Assembly (NCBI RefSeq): GCF_041381155.1
Contig: NC_091137.1
Coordinates: forward strand, 11,527,765-11,591,764
Reading direction: 5' to 3'
Length of the DNA: 64,000 nucleotides
DNA from: Argopecten irradians
Taxonomy: Eukaryota > Mollusca > Bivalvia > Pectinida > Pectinidae
Position 1 is the first letter of the stretch. Each line of letters starts with the position of its first letter. A program made the position numbers and the translations under genes. The notes beneath the pieces were generated by a model. It was given only the letters and a program-made list of their open reading frames with translations, did not search any database and was not told where the DNA came from. Shown here piece by piece: positions 23,931 to 35,500 of the stretch.

Positions 23931-26066
23931 CGGCGCGGATCCAAGGGTGGGCGGACCCGGCGTAAGCCCCACCCTAAAATAGGAGAGAGTAAAAAAGAAA
24001 GAAAGGAAGAAGAAGGGAAATTGAAAGTGGGGGAGGGATGGAAAAGTAGGAAGAAAGAAAAAATTGAGGGAGAAAGGAAAAGGAAAAAAAAATTTAAATA
24101 AGGAATAAATAAAGAGTGAGAATTAGACAGAAAGCTCCAATTTCCCTACCTACTTTACCGTTTAATGTTATTCATTTTAAGAAATTTAAATGTAGTTCGA
24201 CTTTGTAGGTACATACATGCATGAAACATAAGGTTTTATCTCCAATCGCCTAAAAGGTACAAATGTAAATCCCTTCAAGTAGTATTGTCATTAATATTCA
24301 ATATTGACAGGTTATATCTCGATATCCTTAGCAATAAAAGAAAAGAATATTCAGGGGGTATGGGGTGGGTGGTGGAAGGAAATTGTAGCTATCATGAGTC
24401 TTCGCTGGTTGACTATATGTCATGCCCTTCGTTTTCCAGGTTGTAAATGATATATTACACATTTTTGAATCAGCATTAAAGTCCTGTATTTAAATCCGAC
24501 TATCAATTCACAAATGCGTTGCGTACTTTCAAAACGCCAGTTACAAGATCACTACTGACGTCGAATGCTTCTAGAAGCTTTTTATTTGTCCTAAGAAAAT
24601 GTGTGTAAAGAAAAAGGTGGAAAAATCAAACCAAATGGTGGAACCAACATGCAACAGAAAATGAGAGCTTCTAGGGGTCTGGGATGCACCCATGGCCAGA
24701 TGCCTTCCTTTTTTGTTTCAAACAAAAACATATCTTAACGATAATGTTATTAAGATGGGACAAATCGATGTTAAAAAATTATGCACATGACAAAAGGCTC
24801 CCCATTAGAAAACAGGATGATATTAATAATTCCAGGCATTAGCGTCTGGCCATAGACAGACCACTAGCCTTACTTTTCATTCATTGTCCAATACACGAAT
24901 TATGACTTGATTGTGTATGTTAGGGGCAAATAAATTATCTAATCTGACAGATAATATATAAAAGGTAAAAGCTTATATCGTTAAAAAAAGTTCACATACA
25001 TTTTTATTAGTCCTATAAAAACCTTCAATAGGCGGTACCCCTAGCTGCAATATTGTAGCTCCAAATGTATTTTAGACTGAAAATGGTATCGTCTTTAGAG
25101 CTACAATTTTTCCCTAAGTACTGCTAATGGAGCAAAAGTAATGATGATGCAAACCATTATAAAACGTTTCTTTGCATTTCATATCGTACTTTAATTGATA
25201 AAGCTTACTACTAGGCAATAAACTGAAGCAAACATAAAATATCAAATTCCTCATCGAGGCATTATTTTTTACACTATACATATAAAGGTCTTTCAGAAGG
25301 GGAATTTATACGGCAAGTTACACAAAATGTTATTTTGACGTCTTGTGAGCGGTACGGTAGATAGTCAGCATGGTATTCATGTTTAATTTTTACAAAAATA
25401 ATATGTAAATGCATTTTATATGCATAAAATAATCTTAAATCTTCAAAAACGTATGAAAAACTGTGCCCGAGTGATTTTCGGAGGCAGTGCTACCACTACG
25501 ATACATAGGGACCAATTCGTACCCGGCCTAAAGGCATAATAGGCCGGGTACGTACATTGTATATTCGTTTCATAGGCGGCCCCATGACCCCTATTCTTTT
25601 CTTTGCTTCGTGCCTTTATAAATATTCAGATTTTAGGTTAGTGCAATTCTGTAACTTTATATTCAAAATATGACATTAGACGTAAAAATAATAAACGAAC
25701 ATGTTTACATGGCTTCTTCTACATGAATCAGAAAGCAAGATTTATTAGCATTTATTCGAGGGCTTCTGGGGGCCTAGGCGGCCCCCAGACCCCCACCCTT
25801 CTTCGCTTTATGTCCATATAAATATTAAGATTTTGATATTGCAATTCAGAAATCAAAACTTCAAATAAAAAAATATGACACTTGACACGAAAACCATATA
25901 TAAAACATTCCTTAAAATGGCTTCAATTATTTTTCTGGAAAAATGTGTTCATGAAATCCTCAGAATGCAGGAGCTTCTGGGGGCCTAGGCGGCCCCCAGA
26001 ACCCCTCGCCTGATTTGCTTGGTCACACGCCCCCTCTAACCTCAAAATCCTGATATCCGCCCCTGA
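23931..26066. mobile_element. ~2.1 kb insertion with imperfect terminal inverted repeats, unit B only
   Basis: Unit A shows the empty site (about 6388-6395). The insert is flanked by TATTA on both sides (23926-23930 and 26067-26071). The left end CGGCGCGGATCCAAGG and the reverse complement of the right end CAGGGGCGGATATCAGG are imperfect inverted copies, as in TIR DNA transposons. Inside are a GA-rich tract (23985-24130), a repeat shared with 46937-47300 (25041-25415), and three spaced GC-rich units with CTGGGGGCC..GGCCCCCAG-type palindromes (about 25575, 25765, 25975). No transposase frame is visible, so it is probably non-autonomous and composite. The family is unassigned. Confidence 0.7.
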
Positions 26067-28782
26067 TATTATAACTTATACATAAAGAGACCTTTTTGTA
26101 GTATTGATTGTGTTGTCAACAGAATTTGAGTAAACATATATCTGGTTTGTGTCAATTCACAGAAACATTGTTATTTTTTAATACGTTCAAATTATTAATT
26201 GAATGCAAAAAAATATGTGAAAATTAATAAATTGGTTTTTCTAATAATGATTGTTTATGTTCTTTATAAATATAAGATAACATGCATGCGTACAATGTGT
26301 TTAACTGGAGTTTGAATTATCTAATATGTTTCAATTATTATTTGAATGCGCAAAAAAATCATATTGTGAAAATAATAAATTGAGTTTATTAATGTTTTTA
26401 AATGTTTCTTTAAAAATATAGAGGAACATGCCATGAGGTACAATTGCTTGTAACTGGAGTTGGATTTATTATTTATCTGAGTGATCAGGTGTGTAGCAGC
26501 AAGGATGTTTTAACGTGAGATAAGGGATCGTCACTGTTCTCTTTACACTACTAACCACAAATAGGAGAGCCAATAAACCGGCAATATAAAAAACCACTCT
26601 TTCTCAACAAATACTTGTTTTATTGATTATTAAAACAAAAAAAATATACAAATTAAAGCTCAATAAAATTTCGTGATGTATATTTAGCTGTTTTAAGGTC
26701 AGAAATTTTTAGAAGAATATGTCTTAATATTTTCATAAAAGAATTACATCTGATGAAAACTGACGGCCGCTTTCAAGAATAGTAAGACCGGTAATCCTGG
26801 CACCTGGCAAGCTACATCAAAGGTTGTGCCGGCAGATCAGTCAGATCAGGAAAATCAGTCGTTGCACATTCACGGTTCAGTTGCACAAAACAAAAAAAGC
26901 TCCTGTGTTGTACTTCCCCCAAGCCCAGTATGACTTATCCTTCTCATATACGTCCTTGGTAGCAGTTACTAAGCTTACATTTTTACATTGTGTAGCTGGT
27001 AATATCATGCATGAATACTTAAAATTATAAGCATAGAAAGATTATCTTCTTTTAGATTGATCAAAATATGTCATAATATGAAAAGGACACTTAAAACCAA
27101 AGGCATAATAACTAACCAAGTCAGCATTTTAGATTAGGTCTTGGTGATTTTCATTATTACATGTATATATCGTTATATCATCGTATTCTTTTAAAATTTT
27201 AAAAAAAGATAGTGTAAACCAACTTTCTTTCATGTGCAATATATTTTCGTGAAAGTTTATCTCCACAAATAAATAATTACTAAATACATGTATATATCAA
27301 ACATGAATTCTAAATATATTTTCATTCTGCGAAAACTAATGTTTTGAAACTGAAATCCCGAAATTTAGTAGCCACGAAAGAAAGTTGGTATTTTATTGGG
27401 TTTTTGTTTTTTTTTTTTTTTTTTTTTTGTCTAAATATATATTAGGGAAAAAAAGTCTAACAATATAGGCAGGTTTAGTGGATTACAATGAACCTCGAGT
27501 CTCCCGTGCTGATCTATTCTTATCTATCAGACTTCCTTCCCTTTGTTTCACTCCGCCAGTGCTCGGAGAGATCAGAATGACGATGACCTAACACCTTGCC
27601 CATGTACATATATTGTATAGCCTACCAAATTGTTGAATTGTTTTTTTTAACATTTTGTATTTGGTTTTAGATAACCAATATCTTTGTCTGAGTTAGTCAA
27701 ACTACTTTAGCAGATTAAAACTGAGTATTTGTATACAATGTATTTATATTATGGTTGATCCATGCTTAAGGGTAAGCAGTTATCTACTACTGGTGACATG
27801 ATTATATCATTTATATGCATAGTCTTACCTCTATAGTTGGTTTTTATATCTACCTATGATGGCAGTTAAGTTAAATTTTTTTCACAAAATATCATTAAAA
27901 AGTTTTCCCCACAAATAGGTAATAAAAAAGAGACAATTGCGAAATGAAACAACTGCCTAGTTTGCTGATATCAGTTATACATAATATCAGAGATTTAGTA
28001 TCTCTGATTTATATACAAGTCACAATTTTCATGTCAGAATCTCACTTGTGATCACTCACGATCCTGCTCAGGTACATGCTTTCAGAAATCTGGCGAAAAC
28101 TGAGATGGTAAAGAGGAACTAATAGTTCCTGTACTGGAAATTATGTCTCTATGTATTAAGCTTCTGGCACATTCTTCATTAACTATGACACCAAAGCTTT
28201 CTTTGGTAAGTAAGGACTTTGGCCTATTTTGGTTCCAATTTGACCAGAAAATTGAATAATATTATTACTGGTAATTGGAATATTGATTGTCATTTGTTTT
28301 TGTAGGTAACACACATTAGCATATAGAAAAATATAAAGCATTTATGAGTTTCAAGGTAAACAATGGTTAAACCATTGGTCTGAGAACAGTAACACAGTGT
28401 ATATCTAAACTATGTTATCATATTTGATAGGACAGCCTAGCTGAAGTAATTATTTGACGATTTATATTATGAAATTATTTTGGGTTGTATTACTTACTTT
28501 CTATAAATATCAAACAAGTATATTTATCAAGCTCTAAAGATTGTACAACAATGGTTGCAAATAATACAAATAAAGATTTGAAACTGTGAGAAAGATTTCA
28601 TTTGTAATTGTGAAGTCTTTCTTTTTGATAAGACCTAGAGGGCTTGCATCTCATCTGAATAGTTCAGAAATAAATATCCAGATGTCTTCTATTATATCCC
28701 TGTAACATCCTATTTTGGACCTGGGAGATCTGTAAGTAATATGTTGCACGACGTTCTACCTGTAAACTATTTTTTTACTTGA
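26067..28782. other. unit B copy of 6391-9021, noisy then clean
   Basis: Non-coding. Noisy up to about 26895, then near-identical to unit A. A 68-codon plus frame at 26824-27030 arises from an indel difference and is not a gene. Confidence 0.5.
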
Positions 28783-29590
28783 AACAAGAGCTGTGGGCGG
28801 CCCAAGACGAGAGAACAGCAAAGCACACCTCTGGAATATTTGTTGATTTAAATCAGTTTCCTTGTAATTTACCAGTATTATAAAAATATAGCAATGTCTA
28901 CAGAACATAATTTTTCATCCCATTGGGCCTCTTGAATTTCTCAAAATTAAACAGTTTCCCCCTTTTAGTGATTGTCAATACCCAATTTATAACTCAAAAT
29001 CATTGTAGAAGTCAACGTCAGTTGTGAAGGATAACTGTATTATAACACTTGCACCGAAACCTTAACCTGGCTATTTTGGCCCATTGGGCCTTTTGAAATT
29101 CTCAAAAAATTTGTTACTGCTATTTCTCAGAACATTCTCAAATTTTTATGAAGGTTCTTCTAGGGCTCTAGTTCTGCCCATTACATTTTGGAACCTATCT
29201 GTCAACAAAATGGCTGACTACCATCTTGGATTTTTGATAGTAAGTTTCAAAAGCAGAAAAAAGTTCCCTCATCATTTGTCGGACATAGATCAATCTTTGG
29301 TGGGCGCCAAGATCCCTTTGTTTAATTTACTTTTTTTTAAAAATAAAAAAAATAATGAAGAATTTGTATTTTCATTAATGATATTAGCAATGGTTAATTT
29401 CCATGGAAGATTTAAAAACTCCTTTCACAGATCTAAATCAATCCTTTTAATTAAAAGGATCTGGAACAAGCAAGAACGATACTTGTTACAGATGGGTTCC
29501 CACAAACAAGAAATGAAAATCTAACTGATCATGTAATTATAAGTACAAGAGGCCCAGATGGTCACCCGAGTGCTGATACAGAAAGAGCAT
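28783..29590. mobile_element. degenerate helentron/pearl-related or MITE-like repeat, unit B copy
   Basis: Same element as 9022-9830, with small differences (GCTGTGGGCGG against GCTGTTGGCGG near the start). A one-base length difference extends an internal frame to 146 codons. This shows that the frame is incidental. Confidence 0.4.
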
Positions 29591-29688
29591 TGCAAAGTTG
29601 GTTCAAATCTGTAAAAAGTAATTACGAATTAGAATAACCTTTAAAGTTGAACCTTCGTATTAAAATTTTTATTTTGTGTTTTTCATTT

Positions 29689-29899
29689 TGATAGTGGCCG
29701 AGTGGTTTAAGATATACCGACATATTACCACATGCCCTTCACCTCTGGGTCGCGAGTTCGAATCCCATGTGGGGCAGTTGCCAGGTACTGACCGCTGTTC
29801 GGTGGTTTTTTCTCCGGGTACTCCAGCTTTCCTTCACCAACAAACCTGGCACGTCCTTAAATGACCCTGGCTGTTACGTTAAACTAATCAATCAATGAT
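29689..29899 (+). mobile_element. tRNA-derived SINE, unit B copy
   Basis: Same A box, B box, central block and TCAATCAATGA tail as 9925-10130, with one-base length changes. Confidence 0.8.
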
Positions 29900-30710
29900 A
29901 GTTAGTGTATTATGTTGCCAAACCTTATGCTTAAAATTCCAATATGCTTTGCCAATGTTAAACAACAAAACCAAACTAGAAGTCAGTCAGTGTCAGTGAT
30001 TTTATAAATTTCACTTTTTAATCTGTGAAGATTCCATTTTGACCCATTTCGGCCCCACCCCTCTGGTCCCTTAATTGACCATATATGGGACAAAACACAA
30101 ACAAATATTTTTCGTTTTAATTTTTTTTTTTTATAAATCACTCAAATATTATTGCGCTTTCTCACAGACACAATACACTTACAAACATTAAATATAAAAG
30201 GTAAATAAACAGCGAAGCTTTCTGTTACATCATGAACACAGCACTTTGTATTTAGCTCAGTGTTTATTGTAACTCCCAGAGGATGCCAAAACTGACAGTA
30301 ACAATATTTTCATAATTTGTTCATTAGCAATATCATTTATCCTGGTAATTTATCATGGATTTTTTTAGTTGTAAATGATGATGAACAGGACGACACTTCT
30401 ATTGCAGTTTTGTGCTGCAACAGCAATCACAGATCCAGGGAGAAAGAAATGGTATCCTTTCATACTCCATTTGAGTCAACACATCGGAGACAGCTGCCCA
30501 CCTTCACACCTCCAAATGTCTTTCATTCCATGAATTTTTTTATAAATATTTATTAATCCTAATTCCAAAATCCTCACATCTGAAAAATATTATGGCAAAG
30601 AATTAAAAACAGATGTACAGGTGATGAAATCAATCAAATCAATAAAAGTATTTATCTTCTCTAATGGTAACACATTGTATTTTTCTGTTAAAATACAACT
30701 TCCAGTTTAA

Positions 30711-30787
30711 TAAGCCTCAGTCCTATCATTAATAATCATTGTAATTCATGATTATGATGTCGACTTGTGTTTTTCATCATAGGCTTA
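30711..30787 (-). ncRNA. C/D-box snoRNA, copy B5
   Basis: Identical layout to A5: stem TAAGCCT/AGGCTTA, C box ATGATGA, guide AATGATAGGA, D box CTGA. Confidence 0.85.
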
Positions 30788-31860
30788 TTGATTCAAAAAT
30801 AATTTTTTATCAGCATACGTTCCAAAAAGTCAGCGGAGGAATTTATCTATTTACATATATATACATACATTATACTTTTAAACCATCGATTATTCATTAA
30901 TTTAAAGTTAACCTTTCGAGTGTTTACATTTGGTTTGTTCTGTTATCAGAATATTGGATTCTTCATTTAGATATCATCAAAGTTTTCATATACTAGAAAG
31001 TTTATTATACATGATATAATGCCTATCAGTAAAAGAACTAGAACACTGACACGTCAGAAAGGGCCCCGCTATGTGTCTGACGTGCTTAAGTGGAAAAGTA
31101 GTATTTTGACAACGAATTCTTCCGTGTTAGCTATATGTTGCTAATAAATAATTAATGTCAACATTAATTGGGAAACCGATGATGGTACATTATTATAATT
31201 CTTTGGAAAAAGTCTTCCAAGTATTTAACTTGAATCCTGATTCCAAGCTAACATTACATTAAGAGCATACAATTAACTCAAATAAATTTGACCTTGACCT
31301 TTGACTTAGTAACCTTGGCCCATGACCTTACCTTTGGATAGTCAACTCCTTGTTTAATTCTGAACAACTTTGCATCATAATGTTATAACAAAATGTTTAT
31401 CAGTTAAGAGCAACAACATTGTGATTTTTTTTAAATGTTAAAATCCAAGATGGCCGATTTTTTAATTTAATTTCAGCCTGAAAAATTACCAAGCAGATCT
31501 AGGATGGATGGGGAATCATCATGTAAAATATGGGGAAAATACTCCACTCCCTTCCATCATTAATGTGCAAAAGAAAAAAAACGGACAGACGGACGGACGG
31601 ACAACCTGATTACTATAGGTTGCGGGGCCCTAATTATTGTCTATTATCATAACTTTTTTGTAGAATTATAAGAGCTACTTTGTGTCTATTTGTGAATAAT
31701 GAGGACTAAATACTACCTCACTTTGTGTAAACAGAAGTGTCTAGTTTTGAAACATATGGAGAAAGGAATAATTAATACATTGTAATGAATGGTATCCAGT
31801 TTCATGGAAGACATTTGTTCATATTCTATAGTTAAAATACAGCTTCCAATACCAAATCTA

Positions 31861-31937
31861 TAAGCCTCAGTCCTATCATTAATAATCATTGTAATTCATG
31901 ATTATGATGTCGACTTGTGGTTTTCATCATAGGCTTA
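31861..31937 (-). ncRNA. C/D-box snoRNA, copy B4
   Basis: Counterpart of A4, about 620 bp downstream of CCT5 exon 10. All boxes are intact. Confidence 0.85.
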
Positions 31938-32354
31938 TTGATTCAAACATGGTTAAATAATTCATTTATTATTAATTATTCATTAATTTAATGCTTAAAT
32001 GAATCAAAACTATTGTATACTAGTATGTTACAGAATTTAAAAGTGTGTACATCATATGAGCAAAATATCTTCCCAAGATGGTAAACGAAACCAAATTCAG
32101 GACGAACCATCGCTTCACGTGTAGTGATACACAAATGAACTTTAAATTCTAATAAATTAGACTATACAGGCACAGGGCATAAACAAATATAACACAACTG
32201 ACATTTTGAAAGCCGACAGCGAAAATATCCAGGTTTAAGTTTTATTAGCAGTGAGAAACGACAATTTAAGGTAATGAAAGACTTTCTGATAATTAACCCT
32301 CTAGGTGACAATCCTAAAATGGCAATGCTGTCTCCAGTATAATTAGATGAGAGA

Positions 32355-32486
32355 ACTTGTAACACCCATATCAAAGAGACACACAGACATACACTGTGGG
32401 ACCATGGTTCAGGGTGGCAGCTTTATCTAGCACAGTGTCTGATCTGTGTAAGAGATTGAAACTCCAAACAGAAATTCGCTGTGCCT
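32355..32486 (-). ncRNA. H/ACA-box snoRNA, copy B4
   Basis: Counterpart of the H/ACA gene at 12587-12718: H box AGATAA and terminal ACA plus three bases are intact. Confidence 0.8.
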
Positions 32487-32560
32487 TCCCATGCCAGGAT
32501 AACCCTGCATCTTTATATGGAGGTATAAACAAACCATTAAAGTCAATCTTGAGTACTTAC

Positions 32561-35500
32561 CATGCCAGGGTAACCTTGCATCTTTTCTCCTCCTCGAACA
32601 TCGTCAATCTTAAGTATCATTTTAGTTAGTTGTACAGCCAACATAATCTGGGCCCTCTTGGATGATAATGTTTCTATGACATGTTGATCTTTCATATCTG
32701 TAAAGCCAGAACAACAATTAAAGCAACGAATACACAACCACAAGTTCTAAAATATTAGACTTGAGAACAGCAAGCTTCAGTCCTATCATTAATAATCATT
32801 GTAATTCATGATTATGGTGTCGACAAAGGTTTTTCATCATTAGTTTGCAATTTTATGAACAAAAATTAGATATCTTTAAATTTAATGCAGCAAAATATTT
32901 TTAGTGAACAAAAAATAACAACAGTATTAAATTCAGTAAAATTCAACATTTCTGTTGATATCTTTAACAATTTTTGATGCAAAAGACTTACAGATAAACT
33001 ATCTTTAATTCATTTGATACCCAATTAAAAAGTTTTCAAGTTGACATATGCTACTACTTACCATTTGTATCTTTAAATAAGCAATCAATTCCTAATCGTG
33101 GATTTTTCTCTTTGAGCTGGCGAGATTTGATGTCTGCTAATGTGTGAATTGGGGATGAACCACTGTTTTCAGCCAATGCAAGTGGAATACTCTCTAAAGC
33201 CTCAGCAAAGGACCTCATAGCATACTGCTCTAGTGTAGATACCTGTTAAACAGCAAAATGAAAACATTCAACACATCTGGTATATACATTAACATATGTG
33301 TATGTAAAGAATGGATATAATTTTTATCTAAAACTTTCAGCAGATGGAGGCGTTTGTAGCACCCATATCAAAGAGACACACAGAATTACACTGTGGGACC
33401 ATGGTTCAGGATGACAGTTTCTCTAGCACAGTGGCATATCTGTATAGGAGATGGAAACTCAAAACAGAAATTTGTAGTGCAAAGTCAGCATTCAAATAAA
33501 TGTCAAAGTTAATTTCTGATTAGTTTTTAGAAGTGAAGTCTGCAGTTTGCAAGAATGGATTCACGGTTTTTTCCACAAATATTGTATAACTGAGGATTTA
33601 TCTTTCGCAACACCCACCATTCATTAACAGTTCATTAGACTTATAATTCTGGAACAGAATTCTTTCAAAGCTAATTTTCAGTAATTTGATGAAGTGTTTA
33701 CTAAGAAGGTTTACACCAACCCGTGTCAGCAATGACTGAGAATTCCTATATACTAAATATTGTAAGTAATAAATTTCATTACATTTAAAGAAAAGTAAGA
33801 ACCATCAACTACCAAGTATAAGCCTCAGTCCTATCATTTAATATCAATAAATTTCATTATTATAATGTCGACATAGGTTTTTTCATCATTGGCTTTTCTT
33901 TTCATAAGAATGCATTCTTGCAATGTAAATCATTACATTTAGAAAATCTTTATATCACAAATAATTCAAAACTCTCTCAAATGGATGTTCTCATGAAATC
34001 CAATAGGTCATATATAGCTGAAATGTACAATTTTTACTATTGAGAAAATAGGTCAATATGTCACCAATAAGTCCTAGTAGATAAAAGATGCATGAACAGA
34101 CCTGACAAGAAGTGGCATGAAAACTGTTTCTGCAATTAAGCTCCTGTTATATGTAATGTTTTTCCCCACAATACACGATGTTAACAATTGTGTTAACAAT
34201 TGTTAACTCCAAATGTATAACTTACAAGTTCAAGATATTTTATGTTAGGGCATCAGATTTTAATCCTTCTCAAGATTAGATAATTTCAAGCTTTTGTCGC
34301 ACCCATATCAAAGAGACACACAGAATTACACTGAGGGACCATGGTTCAGGGTGGCAGCTTTATCTAGCACAGTGGCATATCTGTGTAGAGATGTAAACTC
34401 AAAACAGAAATTTGTAGTGCAAAGTTGTTATTTAAATAAATATCCTGATTAATTTCTGACTATTAAAAGTAAAATCTTCAGTTTACAAGTATTGATTTTC
34501 CCTCAATACATGACAAATATTGTATTGCTAAGCATTTATCTTTCTGTAACACTCACTGTTCATAAACAATTTATTAGACTTATAAGTCTGGAACAGAATT
34601 CATTCAAAATGAATGTTCAGTAATATTAAAAAGTGTTTATTATGAATGTTTACACTAACCTTTGTAATCAATCACTGAGAATTCCTATAACTGGAATACT
34701 AAATATTATAATAGTCAGAAGAATGTAAAAATTTCTGTAGTATAAAGTCTGAACCATTAACTACCCAGGAATAAGCCTCAGTCCTATCATTTAATATCAA
34801 TGAAATTCATTATTATAATGTCGACATAGGTTTTTCATCATTGGCTTAACAATTCCTGTATTCTTTTCATAAGAATTTATTCTTCCAATATAATTCATTA
34901 CATTTAGAAAATATATTTCAAAACTCTCTCAAATGGATGTTCTCATGAAATCCAACAGATCATATATAGCTGCAATGTACAATTTTTACTATTGAGAAAA
35001 CAGGTCACTTATAAGAAGTCCTAAAAGATAAGAGATGTAAGATAAATGTTTCTTGTCTTCCAATCAAGCTCCTTATTTTAAATGTTTCTTTGTTTCTTGT
35101 CTTCCAATCAAGCTCCTTATTTTAAATGTTTCTTGTCTTCCAATCAAGCTCCTTATTTTAAATGTTTCTTGTCTTCCAATCAAGCTCCTTATTTTAAATG
35201 TTTCTTGTCTTCCAATCAAGCTCCTTAATTTAAATGTTTCTCGTCTTCCAGTCAAGCTCCTTATTTTAAATGTTTCTTGTCTTCCAATCAAGCTCCTTTT
35301 TTATGTAATGTCTTTTTCAACAATACATGATGTTAACAATTGTGAACACCTAATGTATAATTTACAAATTTGAAACATTTTATGTTTGGACATTTTTATC
35401 TAAAATTTTCAATCCTTCTCAAGATTAGATAATTTCAAGCTTTTGTAGCACCCATATCAAAGAGACACACAGAATTACACTGTGGGACCATGGTTCAGGG

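Larger units (their letters stand above)
29900..32354. other. region downstream of CCT5 exon 10, unit B
   Basis: Counterpart of 10131-12586. It holds C/D snoRNA copies B5 and B4, the GACGT-stem hairpin at 31050-31084 and the (ACGG)n repeat (31278-31640). If the snoRNAs are processed from introns, an untranslated or very short terminal CCT5 exon should lie in or beyond this stretch. I could not identify it. Confidence 0.4.
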
